NCBI GenBank assembly: GCA_963931925.1
Contig: OZ007571.1
Location: 61,715,589 to 61,779,588 of the forward strand
Length of the DNA: 64,000 nt
Direction: 5' to 3'
Source of the DNA: Onchidella celtica
Lineage: Eukaryota; Mollusca; Gastropoda; Systellommatophora; Onchidiidae
The first letter of the stretch is position 1. The number at the start of each line of letters is the position of its first letter. The position numbers and the translations under genes were made by a program. The notes below the pieces were generated by a model that was given only the letters and a program-made list of their open reading frames with translations, had not been told where the DNA came from and did not search any database. This document shows positions 19,874 through 29,592 of this stretch, in pieces.

Positions 19874-20860
19874 CAGGGGTGGCCAAACCACACAGTCTGT
19901 GGGCCAAACCGCGGCTCGCGAGCTTCGTGCGCCTCTTTGACCTTCAACATTCCACTCGTGGACATTATGTTACTCCATGTTTTGACCAGATGTTTACTGA
20001 GACAAATAAATATTAAAATATCTCTTTTTTTTTCAAACCCTTTTAGTTTTGTTTTGGCAGTCTAAATTTGTTACTGAAATGTAAATTCGCATGTTTTTCG
20101 TGGGTGTTCCCGTAGTCCGTTACTGTATTTAATACGTTCAGTACAGTTAAAACAATCGTCAGTTAAGATATTGAAAAAAAAATGTAACTGGACTTTGAGA
20201 TTACTGAAACTAATACAAATTAAGAGTTTAAAAAAATTGCATACATGAGTAACTATTGTTGCATACATTCTATACTATATATTTGTGGACTTGAGATTTT
20301 TCGGCGCGAAAGGCTTCTGCACCACTCAAGACTTCAAATTTTATATGGTGCATCAGAATGGATGTAAGGGTGCACAGTTTTTAATAGAAGTCTCAAATCG
20401 GTGTAGTTTTTTTTTTTATTGGAAATTTATTGTTTCCCCAATTTTCACTAGGCTCATTCACATGCTGTAGGTTTTTATGACATCATCACTGAAAATTTTC
20501 GGTGGGTGTACTGTCCTATCGCTGAGTTTTGGGGATGACCCAACGCATCTCGGCTTTTGTTCTTATTCCTTTCGGTCTGAATTGGTGTCCTTTGTTGTTG
20601 CATCTCTCTTATAAGCTACTTATGCAGCATTAATGCCTTTCTTAGTTCACAGTACCATCGTCTTAAGTTTTACCCAAAAAAAAACTACACAAACCTGTTC
20701 ATCGAACAGGTACTCAGCTAGTTTCTTAATATTTATGTAAAATGTTTGTCACAAAATGTGTATGTGACAACAAAACCGTGTGTGTACATTTTGTTACTAT
20801 CATGTGGCTCTCACATCTGAAGTTTATCGCTCTTACACCAAGCAAGTTTGGCCACCCTTG
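19874..20860. mobile_element. hAT-like element with nested insertion(s)
   Basis: The left end CAGGGGTGGCCAAAC and right end GTTTGGCCACCCTTG are inverted. It matches the reverse complement of 26623-26954 in three blocks: CTCTTTGACCTTCAAC, TACTGAAACTAATACAAATT with GCATACATGAGTAACTATTG, and CACAAAATGTGTATGTGACA to the right end. About 440 bp at roughly 20277-20716 is absent from that copy, so it is a nested insert. A short GGGCCAAAC duplication lies near the left end. No matching 8-bp duplication was seen. The 118-residue frame at 19709-20065 crosses the left end and is not a gene. Confidence 0.65.
20435..20556 (+). repeat. Dispersed repeat L, copy 1
   Basis: Lies within the insert in the hAT-like element. 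It shares TATGACATCATCACTG, ACTGTCCTATCGCTGAGTTT and GATGACCCAACGCATCTC with 26275-26430. The rest of the insert is not otherwise recognised. Confidence 0.5.
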
Positions 20861-21011
20861 TAATGTATACTATGGAGATGATGACGCTTGTGTTGTAAGT
20901 GGTTCATATTATAGACTCATTTCGAAGAGACATCAGAAGCTTCATCTTTTATTCCCATGTTCCATACCCTGCTTTTCCGACGACCACTCCCACCGCCCCC
21001 CCCCCCAAATA

Positions 21012-21385
21012 TTCCAATACATTAAAATTTCAAGAGGGAACGCAGTTCCAATACATTAAAATTTCAAGAGGGAACACAGTTCCAATACATTAAAATTTCA
21101 AGAGGGAACACAGTTCCAATACATTAAAATTTCAAGAGGGAACACAGTTCCAGTACATTAAAATTTCAAAAGGGAACACAGTTCCAATACATTAAAATTT
21201 CAAGAGGGAACACAGTTCCAATACATTAAAATTTCAAGAGGGAACACAGTTCCAATACATTAAAATTTCAAAAGGGAACACAGTTCCAATACATTAAAAT
21301 TTCAAGAGGGAACACAGTTCCAATACATTAAAATTTCAAAAGGGAACACAGTTCCAATACATTAAAATTTCAAGAGGGAACACAG
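21012..21385. repeat. 34-bp minisatellite, 11 copies
   Basis: The unit is TTCCAATACATTAAAATTTC followed by AAGAGGGAACACAG, repeated 11 times with no length change (374 bp). Variants are CAAAAGGG versus CAAGAGGG, one GCAG in the first unit and one CCAGTAC. The low divergence suggests recent expansion or homogenisation. There are no unique spacers, so it is not a CRISPR array. Confidence 0.95.
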
Positions 21386-21507
21386 TTACGTTTCCTGCAC
21401 AAGTTCATCGACTTTATTCTTTATTTTAAGTAGTAGGGAAGGACAGAACGAAAGAATGGACGAACAGATATTTTGAAAAGACACGTGTGTTGTCATTATA
21501 AAAATAG

Positions 21508-21686
21508 AGCTGTGTTTTCTTGTGTACGGAAACGGAAACGGCAAGAATCCACCAAGTAGTAAAAAGAAAGAGTCTTTCCATGTGTACGGAAATGGTGTTT
21601 GAAAAAAATTCTTTCTATTTCATTACTTGAAGGTTTTTTAACATTTCCGTTCTCGTTTCCGTTTCCGCACACATGGAAACACAGCT
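21508..21686. mobile_element. FB3 foldback MITE, copy 1
   Basis: A 179-bp palindrome. Left AGCTGTGTTTTCTTGTGTAC and right, reverse-complemented, AGCTGTGTTTCCATGTGTGC, each followed by GGAAACGGAAACG-like sequence. A second copy is at 29200-29372. There is no open frame. Confidence 0.7.
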
Positions 21687-21699
21687 TAAGCAATAAATA

Positions 21700-22180
21700 T
21701 TGCTAGCCCAATCATAAAACCGCACAAGTGAATTCCCTCAACAGTAGGTGCCGGCTTTTTTCTGCCAAAAAATTCTGTGACCTCCTCAAAGGAACTTATT
21801 TTTACTATTGATTAAAGGGACGTAGAATATTTGGAGTATTTACAACTGAAAATGTATATAAGATATGGAATAAATTACAAGTAAAACAGGGTTGTTGTTT
21901 TTCCCTCACTCTTTTAAAACTGAGTTCTTCGGACTTGCGTTGTTTTATGACGGGGCCAGCGGTGTAACCTTTATTTTTTTCTCTGAGTAAAATACATTTT
22001 TAAAAAAAGCGTAGCAAACACGCACATAATTTGTCGTGAACATCTCGAATGTCGAACGTCTCGAATGTCGTCCATCTCACATAGAAGCGTATCGATAATT
22101 TTTGTGATTTTGAGTAATGGCTACCTAATCATTGCCCACGGTGAGATCTCTATTCTCAAAAAAGTGACATATCGATATGT
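21700..22180. other. AT-rich stretch, nothing recognised
   Basis: One block (CAATCATAAAACCGCACAAG then TGAATTCCCTCA) resembles 27545-27575, so a low-copy repeat may start here. There is also a short tandem GAACATCTCGAATGTCGAAC-like pair near 22038-22065. No gene is seen. Confidence 0.35.
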
Positions 22181-22186
22181 TTAATA

Positions 22187-22430
22187 ATTGTGAGTGGATC
22201 TGGAGTAATTGGTTTTAAAGTGAAATTTTTATACCTCTTTAAAAACTCAAAATAAAATATTTCTAAGACAATTTCAAGCAAAATATTTTAACTGAATACA
22301 GAAAAATGGCTAATCTTTCATTTAGCAAGCAACTCTCAATTTTTATAGAAAATTGTTTCCCCTTTACAGGGGTTTCCTCAACAATTTGGTCTTTCACTTT
22401 AAACCCGATATCGCCAGATCAACTCACAAT
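22187..22430. mobile_element. FB4 foldback candidate
   Basis: ATTGTGAGTGGATCTGG with GGTTTTAAAGTGAAA on the left is inverted as ATTGTGAGTTGATCTGG with GGGTTTAAAGTGAAA on the right, giving arms of about 40 bp. Only one copy is seen and the flanks show no clear duplication. The frame at 22306-22548 overlaps the right arm and has no family support. Confidence 0.45.
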
Positions 22431-22797
22431 TTTGAAGTTATATGTAAAAACTTCTTTTAACACACCCAAGAACAACAAAAATGACCAGAACTTTGAAAAG
22501 TTCACCTGTAAACCGAGTAAATTCTTGATACGCCAGTACGCACGATAAATATGGGTATGGTTTCTTATCAACACTAACGCTAGCTGCATGGCTAGTCTTT
22601 CCGATCGTTTTTCGGATGTACCGAAATGTCAGTCTGTGTTGCACAGCACTTCGCGACGTGAATGTCTATGTATGGTTTCTTGAACGTATGATTTTCCACC
22701 ATGACTAATTGCTATCTACATGGCTTAATTCATTCATCAATATTTTTTTTTGTCTTCCGAACGTACCGAAATGAAATGTCAGTTTGCATTGTCTAGT

Positions 22798-22944
22798 ACA
22801 GCGCTTCTCAAACGAGGGGCATTTGGCTGCGAGGGGAAGAATTTCAAATCTAAGGGGGCGGGGATCTTTTTTAGAATTGGGGAGGAACGGGAGGGTACCT
22901 TCGGCATGAGAGGCGAGCACCTTGCTTCTAGATCACAATGTCCC
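22798..22944. mobile_element. hAT-like end joined to a SINE head fragment
   Basis: CAGCGCTTCTCAAACGAGG at 22798 resembles a hAT end. From 22896 to 22944 the minus strand is the head of the tRNA-derived SINE (ACATTGTGATCTAGAAGCAA, GCTCGCCTCTCATGCCGAAG). M6 copy 1 begins at 22945 and has cut off the SINE end. Confidence 0.5.
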
Positions 22945-23317
22945 CCACAGACTAAGAAAATACCCAGACTGGATGATCCCATTGTGTGACGTCACAAAAC
23001 AGCGAAAGGTCATGAACCATCCGCCACATTAGGTTTACGGTAACGACCGACGCTTCAGCATAGCTACAATTTTGAATGACACCATTTTGACGCGCCTACT
23101 GAACGCGGAAGTTTGGTTCCTCACAAAGAAATTAATACATGTACAACCAATCTTGACAAATAAAAAGAAATTTCTACTGCAGATAGAACTAGAATCGGAA
23201 TTTCCCGCGCGGCGGCCTTGTTGGATATACGGCCGCCGCTCGGGAAATTCCGTAAGAAACGACACAGCCCGAAGCTAGTGTTTCCAGTCTGGTTAATTTA
23301 TTAGTCTGTGGTGTCCC
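22938..23317. mobile_element. M6 MITE, copy 1
   Basis: The element is 22945-23310 (366 bp). Flanking ATGTCCC (left) and GTGTCCC (right) form a 7-bp target duplication with one mismatch. The right end is TTAATTTATTAGTCTGTG and the left end is CCACAGACTAAGAAAATACC. Inside is a strong hairpin (about 23203-23255) of CGGAATTTCCCG and CGGGAAATTCCG flanking GC-rich sequence. Other copies: 25913-26268, 33550-33915, 39055-39422. Confidence 0.85.
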
Positions 23318-23429
23318 CAGAGTCATACAAAATTATCAACCTGACAGAGAAACAAAGCGAAGTTCACTCTCTAAACTTTAAAAGGTTAATTGACCTACAT
23401 AAGCATCACAATGGTAATTTTCCTAAGGC

Positions 23430-23714
23430 TGTACTTATTTGTACGTACGGTCCCCAACCGTTTTGCGCTAAGATCGCGTACGTATACGTACTTATCCCTA
23501 ATCCCGTCTTATCGAATCCCTAACTCTGCCCCCCTACCCTCTCAACCAAAAAAACTGGAGGAAGACAAAAACAAAATCTGAAAGAATAATTTTAAGGCTG
23601 TTGTTAGGAGATATTTCGAAAGGGGGATCTCTCTAGCTCTGGAGTCACAAAAGGCTTTAAAATACGTAACCCTAGCGCAAAAAACTTTGGGGACCGTACG
23701 CACAAGTAACAACA
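23430..23714 (-). mobile_element. M4 MITE, copy 2
   Basis: The reverse complement of the M4 family. Ends carry GTACGTACGGTCCCCAA and GGGACCGTACGCACAAGTAA. Inside are CTGAAAGAATAATTTTAAGG and CGAATCCCTAACTCTGCCCC. It is about 285 bp, uninterrupted, with no coding capacity. Confidence 0.7.
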
Positions 23715-23807
23715 ATCTTTTCCTAACACGGCATCTTCGCCATAGGATCCTAAGTTGCTCATTGAAAGTTCAGGACTTCATTCTTCACGAGAGTATCGCC
23801 CATATCT

Positions 23808-24071
23808 TTAACTCTTTGTGTGCCACTCACTGATGTATCGGTTGTTCTGCTGGTCACGTTTGTGCCAGTCACTGATGTAACGGTGCGCAAGAATGCTAGG
23901 CCATTTTATTTCCGGAAGAAAGACAGTCGGCTGTATATTAATAGATGTTGCTGTAGTTAAGTCTTCATTCATCTCCTCCACTATTTTCTTCCTGTATCCG
24001 GCAAACGTGGAAAACTTCATGGCACACAAAGAGTTACTCAGATCCGAAACTGCACCTTGACATAGTTTGTT
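23808..24071 (-). CDS. Candidate terminal exon of an unknown protein
   Basis: On the minus strand a pyrimidine tract of about 20 bases (Cs then CTCTCTCTC) is followed by CTGCAG and then an open frame of 87 codons to a TAA. This is a good splice-acceptor context, in phase 0. The product has balanced composition, unlike the repeat-derived frames nearby. It includes MKFSTFAGYRKKIVEEMNED, and near its C-terminus a short internal duplication, HRYISDWHKR and NRYISEWHTK. I recognise no domain. No upstream exon or polyadenylation signal was found, and M4 lies just downstream. It may instead be an unrecognised transposon remnant. Confidence 0.27.
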   Translation of the reverse strand, partial: NKLCQGAVSDLSNSLCAMKFSTFAGYRKKIVEEMNEDLTTATSINIQPTVFLPEIKWPSILAHRYISDWHKRDQQNNRYISEWHTKS

Positions 24072-24320
24072 CTGCAGGAGAGAGAGAGGGGGGGGGGCGT
24101 TACGGGGAAGGGCGTGTAAAATCAATGACAATTAACGTTTAAAAAGTCAATAGTCGATTATTATTATCCCTGTCGTGCAGCACATGGGAGGTAATTTGAC
24201 TGTTTTCCAACCAATTACTGAACGCAACGGGCTGCGTTAAAGGCCACGTCGATAGAACAAACAGAACGGTTTTACTTGTTCAAACATAGATCTTTCACTG
24301 CGTTACCGTGTCCACGTTAT

Positions 24321-24576
24321 GGTGCGTTTCCATCCAAGTCGGTCCAGCCTAGCTCATTGTTTGTTTGCTTTTTTTTGTTGTTGCGTCAATCTGTTCTTTT
24401 GTTCTCGCTGTCAGCTGTTTGTATCAGAAATTTAGGCTACATTAGTACATACTGACACATTGCTTGCTCTTCCCGGCAGCAGAAATGCTGGGCTTAGTGG
24501 AAACGATAAAGGACGGTGAGACGGACCTGCCCGAACCGAGTTGGAGCGGATCGATTTCGGTGGAAACGGGTGTTTA
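24321..24576. mobile_element. Possible short inverted-repeat element
   Basis: GTGCGTTTCCATCCAAG near 24323 is roughly inverted at TTTCGGTGGAAACGGGTG near 24556-24573. GTTTCCA ends of this kind occur in several MITE groups. Only one copy is present and the ends are approximate. The remainder of 24132-24787 shows nothing recognised. Confidence 0.3.
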
Positions 24577-24779
24577 GAATGTGCAGATTAATATGCTGAA
24601 AGAATCGTGCAAAGACGAGCGCTCTTGTTTCATTGAGTAAGGTGCTATTGCAGTACAGAAAACTGAAGGACAGTTAGTTTCAAAGTGATCGTTTCAGGAC
24701 TGTGGCTTCTCTGAGAGGCAAATGATCCCGAGACAGTTTCACTTAAGTGTGACCTTTATAAAGGGGTGGAATGGGGTCC

Positions 24780-24965
24780 TCTTAGAGCAGTGTTTCTCAA
24801 GGTGGGGGCATGGCAATATTTTTGGTGGGGGTGGGACTTCGGAATGGGACATGGAGATATTATAGTGTATACTAACTTTCCCCGATCATGGTGCGACACA
24901 ACATTTTTTTTTTTTAATTGAAGTGGAGGGCAGGACAAAAATGATTGAGAAACACTGTCTTAGAC
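24780..24965. mobile_element. hAT-like MITE with 8-bp duplication
   Basis: The element is 24788-24957 (170 bp). Ends are CAGTGTTTCTCAAGG and, inverted on the right, TTGAGAAACACTG. Flanks are TCTTAGAG (24780-24787) and TCTTAGAC (24958-24965), an 8-bp target duplication with one mismatch. Both end sequence and duplication length fit hAT. It has no transposase. Confidence 0.75.
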
Positions 24966-25130
24966 TTAGAGGGAAATGATCCTGAGACAATCATGAAAAA
25001 AAAAATAATGTAACATTGCAGCAGTAATTTATACATTTGCGGTAATACTTTTAGTGCACAGAAACTACAACAGAAAGCTTTTTGGGGTATGTTCAAACAA
25101 CTCTACGCAAAATTTATAGACATTTATATC

Positions 25131-25381
25131 GCGACCAGAGTTCTTGTTTTCCAAATTCCATTTTCTCAGAAAAATTAAGATTTGTTTTTGGATGTAGAAG
25201 AGGTACGTAACAAACGCACACTTTGACACTTGTTTAAAATGCGTTGTGGCAATTATCAAGTTGTTTCACTGCTGCGATTTATTCCAACTGCTTATCACAA
25301 AACTAAAGCCGCAAACGTTTAAGGTCAAATTTCTCAGTTGTGCAGAAAGTGGAGTTGAGGCGAACAAGACCTAAGGTTGCA
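25131..25381 (+). mobile_element. M3 MITE, full-length
   Basis: About 250 bp from GCGACCAGAGTTCTTGTTTT to GAACAAGACCTAAGGTTGC. It includes ACTTTGACACTTGTTTAAAA, AATTATCAAGTTGTTTCACT and TTTCTCAGTTGTGCAGAAAG. The short frame at 25065-25259 is incidental. Confidence 0.75.
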
Positions 25382-25727
25382 GTAATTATTTGAAAATCAT
25401 GGATATCATACTAATTGAAAATGATGGGATGCGTTGACCTCTTTCTTTAGGTAAATGCTATTTGGGCCATGTAGCGAAAATACTCAAAGTGAGCGTTTTT
25501 GCCGTTTTTGTTGTTGTTGTTTTTTCTCCTAGATGACCGATTTTGTGGTCAATTTCCACGGCCGTTTTGTCCAACAAAAAGCTTTTTGTGGTCGCCGCTA
25601 ACTTCATACTTCGAAAAAGAAAAAAAAAAAATCAATATGCACGCAAAGTCTAATTTGGCAGCATGGCGGAAATAATTAATAGTTATCACGGTTTTCTGAA
25701 TTTTTGTTTTGTTTTGTTTTGTTATAC

Positions 25728-25794
25728 ATAGAAATATCCGCCGTTGCCCGGGATAAAATGTATTTTGGTTTCAGTTCTGGGTGATTAAAATTGT
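25728..25794 (-). mobile_element. Decayed Helitron 3' fragment
   Basis: The reverse complement matches the sequence before the Helitron end at 3572-3604, including the TCCCGGGCAACGGCGGA hairpin. The terminal CTAG is degraded to CTATG. Confidence 0.4.
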
Positions 25795-25908
25795 TTACCG
25801 CAGCGACCTACTTTCCGCTCCATGGTAACAGTGGTTTCGTGGAGCCTCCCGTGTCTCACAGTGCAAATCGACCAATAGTGAAACCTCTCTAGACATACAT
25901 ACTCTCTG
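25795..25908 (-). mobile_element. M5 fragment next to M6
   Basis: The reverse complement of the first 120 bp of M5 (10522 onward): CAGAGAGTATGTATGTCTAG, GGTTTCACTATTGGTCGATT, GGAAAGTAGGTCGCTGCGG. The M6 target duplication (25906-25912) begins inside the last three bases of this fragment, so M6 inserted at the end of an existing M5 copy. Confidence 0.65.
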
Positions 25909-26275
25909 CTGACCACAGACTAGTAAATCAACCAGACTGGAAACACGAGCTTCGGGCTGTGTCGTTTTTTTTACGTAATTTCCAGAGCGGCTGTCGTATA
26001 ACCAACATGGCCGCCGCTCGGGAAATTCCGATTCTAGTTCTGTCTGCAGTAGAAATTGTCAAGATTGGTGGTACATGTATTAATTTCTTGGTGCGGAACC
26101 AAACTTCCGCGTTCAGTAGGCGCGTCAAAATGGTATCATTCAACATTGTAGCTATGCTGAAGCGTCGGTCGTAAACGTAAACCTAATATGGCGGACGGTT
26201 CATGACCTTTCGCTGTTTTGTGACGTCACACAATGGGATCATCCAGTCTGGGTATTTATTAGTCTGCGCTGCTGA
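25906..26275. mobile_element. M6 MITE, copy 2
   Basis: The element is 25913-26268 (356 bp), flanked by a perfect 7-bp duplication CTGCTGA (25906-25912 and 26269-26275). It is inverted relative to copies 1 and 4. Ends are CCACAGACTAGTAAATCAAC and TTATTAGTCTGCG. It carries a small deletion relative to copy 3, which breaks the shared open frame. Confidence 0.85.
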
Positions 26276-26430
26276 CTACCTCCATTTTCACGAACACGGA
26301 CATGAGCCCATGACATCATTACTCCTTGAAAAAGTCTCAGTGGGCACCACTGCACCACTGTGCACTGTCCTATCTATCTATTAATGGCTGAGTTTTGCGC
26401 ATGACCCTATGCATCTCAGCATCAATATTT
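26275..26430 (+). repeat. Dispersed repeat L, copy 2
   Basis: Shares ATGACATCATTACTCC, CACTGTCCTATC and GCTGAGTTTTGCGCATGACC with 20435-20556. No frame is conserved between the copies. Confidence 0.5.
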
Positions 26431-26614
26431 TTGTGCTGATTCAGGTTAGTCTCTCGCGGTGTGTTTTTTTGTGTGTTTTTATTTAAACCATTCGAAGAAT
26501 GGGACAATTACTAGTTCTTGGAGGAATTTGCTTTTATCTATCGATTAATGGAGGAGTACATTCTGTTTCAAATGTTAAACATGACAAAACATGAGGAACT
26601 GCACGCCTAGCATT

Positions 26615-26962
26615 TCCTAGATCAGGTGTGGCCAAACTGACTTAGTGTACGCGCCACATAATTATGATGAACTTCAGGTGTTCAAGAGCCACTAGATATG
26701 AACAAAATTTACACACGATTTTTTTATGGTTACGTTACATACATATTTTGTTACAGAAAATCTTTACACAAATACTAAGAAATGCATGTATACAACAATA
26801 TTCACTCATGTATGCGGTTTGTAAACTGTTAATTTGTGTTAGTTTCAGAAATCACAAAGTACACATAAGAGCTCAGCTAACATATTTCCATGAGCCACAC
26901 ATTGAAGGTCAAAGAGCCGCATGTGGCTCACGGGCCGCGGTTTGGCCACCCCTGCCCCAGAT
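26615..26962. mobile_element. hAT-like MITE, full-length copy
   Basis: The element is 26623-26954 (332 bp). Ends are CAGGTGTGGCCAAAC and, on the right, GTTTGGCCACCCCTG. Flanks TCCTAGAT (26615-26622) and CCCCAGAT (26955-26962) match at six of eight positions, consistent with an old hAT duplication. It is the uninterrupted relative of 19874-20860. The 106-residue frame at 26664-26984 is internal and not a transposase. Confidence 0.75.
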
Positions 26963-27214
26963 CTTTCACGCGCCTTTACAATGAAAGTTCAAAGTATCTT
27001 TACCCTACTTGACCAGCACTCGGTCATTCAATGAACATTGCGTTTCTTGTTGCCTGCAGAATTAGTAGAATGAGTTTAGTAGAATGAGTAAAGAATTGCG
27101 TGTGGTGTCAGCTCGCCCAAAGCTTTTTGGCTGGTGAAAGAAGAGAAAAGTTGTGATAGAAGAACTTCGTGCCTGCGCACGCCCCGGCGGCAAACAGCAT
27201 AGATGATTATGTTC

Positions 27215-27470
27215 TTGTTGGTAGGATAGATGGATAAACAGACAGTCGGACGGACAGACAGACAGGCTGATGGACAGACAGAAAATAAACAGACAGACTG
27301 ACAGACAGACAGACACATACAGAAGGACTGGCGGACGGACGGACGGACAGACAGACAGACAGGCTGGTAGACAGACAGACAGCTGATAGACAGACAGACA
27401 GGCTGATAGCCAGATAGAAATACAGACAGACAGACGAACGGACCGACATCCAGACAGACAGTCAGATTAA
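27215..27470. repeat. GACA / GGAC microsatellite
   Basis: Imperfect CAGA units with short GGAC and GCTGATA interruptions. The minus strand translates as Cys-Leu-Ser-Val. Confidence 0.9.
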
Positions 27471-28064
27471 TCCTCAGCTGTCACATGTTTAAAGTAAGGC
27501 ACGAAAAAGTCACTAGAACAAGTTGGACTAATTGATCGCTGGCTTGATCATAAAACCTGACAAGTGTATTCGCTCACAGAGGGACCAAAACATTTGGAAT
27601 CTTCAACCTCTGTCCGTCTTCCATTCTCCTCCAGATATCAATGGCCTCTTCTGTAATCCATAGTTGGAATTCAGTCTGCGCAGTCAGGCTAATGAATAGA
27701 ATCAACCCTGAACTCTGTTGTGGACCATACTGATTGGACCATAATTACCGCGTCCTTTCCTTTCTCATGTCTAATTGCTCTGCAGCCAGAGCCCATGCTA
27801 TGACCACTTCCTGAAGGTCTTCATTTACTGGGACTTCATTTATGTCTGTTTATCGATCTAAAGCGGAAGCGGCTCAGGGCACAGCAGAGCAAAGGACACT
27901 GGGAGTTTCAATTATAGTCCTGTGTTTATCACTAATACAAGTCAGTTTTCCTTTGTGTCACCGTGCATGGGTTTGTTTCAGTTGACGTCACGGAATTTGT
28001 GCTCCATTGACAATTTAAATTTAATTTCTCGTCTTTTGTCGGAGTTTATTTGTCTGGAGTTTGG
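27471..28064. other. Unclassified stretch
   Basis: Contains one block (TTGATCATAAAACCTGACAA) related to 21707-21735. Otherwise no gene or known repeat was recognised, and short frames lack support. Confidence 0.35.
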
Positions 28065-28190
28065 AGAAAGCACGCGCCGACACGATAACGCTCACAATGT
28101 GCTAGGAAGATCCAAGACAATAAACAGAATATAACAGAATGATAGGACAGAAGTCCCTACCAGAAGTGTCCACCAGCCACCCGCAGTCTT
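28065..28190 (-). repeat. Repeat F, fragment
   Basis: GAGAAAGCACGCGCCGACAC followed by GATAACGCTCACAATGTGC matches 40925-40970. The following GATAGGACAGAAGTCCCTAC then CAGAAG matches 41000-41030. Confidence 0.55.
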
Positions 28191-28271
28191 CTGACGGAAG
28201 TTCCACGATCACATGACTCGTTCTCTCAAGCGCCTCAATTCCCGTGTTGTTTTTTGTTGTTTTTTGCCCGA

Positions 28272-28674
28272 GGGACACGTTGGTCTCTACAGGCAAGGTG
28301 CTCGTCTCTCATGCCGAAGGTACCGGGTTCGATCCCCGGTCGGTGCAGGCATGTTGGAGTTTTTTATATTTTTTTAGGGGTGGGGGGGGGGGGATTCCTG
28401 TCTCTGATCCTATGGTAGGTAGGATAGAGCACCTAGTCTTTTTGGATAATGACGAAAAGCTCGGAGGGCCTGTATGCACGCTGAGCATGTCAACGATACC
28501 ATGGTAGTTGAAAGTCGAGAAAACCAGGCCGAACAAGGCCGCTGCCCGGACGAAATTGGAATAAAAAAACAACCAAAAACTATCACCAAAAAACAAAACA
28601 AAAAACAATTGGAAAAATAAAAACAAGGTGTAAATGCCAAGTGCAACGAACCTCCTAAAGTAAAGATCTAAAGC
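28272..28674 (+). mobile_element. tRNA-derived SINE, type II tail
   Basis: The only complete SINE on the plus strand. Head 28272-28345 has GGTGCTCGTCTCTCATGCCG and the B-box GGGTTCGATCCCCGG. The body has TAGAGCACCTAGTCTTTTTG and GCCGAACAAGGCCGCTGCCC, as in type I copies. From about 28555 it differs and ends GGTGTAAATGCCAAGTGCAA, CGAACCTCCTAAAGTAAAGA. A G run lies at 28380-28393, just after the head. Confidence 0.8.
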
Positions 28675-29199
28675 GGAAAGAAAAAATAACTCAATGTTCT
28701 TTGACGTCCGGGGAAAGCACAAACGTGTTATAATTATTATTAATCATGTTTCCAGACCCTAGATCAGAGTGCTATAAGTCACGCTACGTCCCAGTGGTTA
28801 GGCCGCTTCACATGGATACGAAAGATCGCAGTTTGAAATCCCTCTCGGGATACGGCACCCACTCGACAATCCCATAGTTTTTCTGTGCTTTAGCCACTCG
28901 AGGGTGTTCTGACTGAAATCAAGAATCGGTCTCATGATAGTCCTATTGTTTTGTAAACTATTTGTAAAATCTGAACACCGACAGATGGTATTCCTCAGTG
29001 AATCGACATGTCTGAACTTTTATTTTTCTGTTAGACTAACGTAAAAAAAGCAAAATGATTGATGGCCTTTTTCAGATCGAAGTAAGTTAGCTGCACATTA
29101 TAATGTGCTGTGCAGCCCTTTTTAAGCCTCTACCGCCCAGTATACGATATTTGAAACAGGTCACTGGGAACCGAATTGCTGTATTTTTGATACATTCAC

Positions 29200-29372
29200 G
29201 CTGAGTTTTCATGTGTACGGAATCGGAAACTTCAAAATCACATTAACTAGTAAAAACAAAGAATGTTTTCATGCACACAGAATGGCCGTTTCCCTACACA
29301 TAGAAATTCTCTTTCTTGTTACTCGTTGATGGATTTTTGACGTTTCAGTTTCCGTACACACAAAAACTCAGC
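29200..29372. mobile_element. FB3 foldback MITE, copy 2
   Basis: A 173-bp palindrome: GCTGAGTTTTCATGTGTACG on the left, and GCTGAGTTTTTGTGTGTACG when the right end is reverse complemented. The middle resembles 21508-21686 (CTAGTAAAAACAAAGA, ATTCTCTTTCTTG). Confidence 0.7.
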
Positions 29373-29430
29373 TTTACTCTTCCAATTTTATTGACAAATA
29401 ATTTTTCCAATTACATATTTATATTTTGAC

Positions 29431-29592
29431 ACACCACAACATGAGAGAGAAACATACCTGACAAAACGACAGAGGCGGAATGAAAACACTCGCCAAAGTG
29501 AACCCAAAAGACTGACCTGCAATCACTGCCATCGCACTCTCGGGTCAAACATTGGTAGAATAAGCCACGAGAGAAGCTGTCAGTCAAAGTGA
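29431..29592 (+). pseudogene. Retroelement ORF C-terminal remnant (C-C-H-C motif)
   Basis: An open frame of 53 codons without its own start ends in a basic stretch and then CNHCHRTLGSNIGRISH, followed by ERSC and a TGA shortly after. The spacing Cys-x2-Cys-x12-His-x3-Cys after an Arg/Lys-rich segment is like the ends of many animal non-LTR retrotransposon polyproteins; that comparison is from memory of the family pattern. Nothing coding remains upstream, so this would be a 5'-truncated copy. Confidence 0.45.

Noticed and set aside
19709..20065. 118-residue plus frame
   Set aside because: It runs from unique DNA through the hAT-like left end into AT-rich sequence; no transposase motif.
21012..21385. 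Regular repeats that might be taken for a CRISPR array
   Set aside because: Units are contiguous with no unique spacers, there are no cas genes, and the DNA is animal-like. The same holds for 16230-16558 and 51149-51893.
28272..28345. tRNA gene candidate with a good B-box
   Set aside because: It is the head of a SINE; the same sequence recurs with the same downstream body in seven other places, several degraded.
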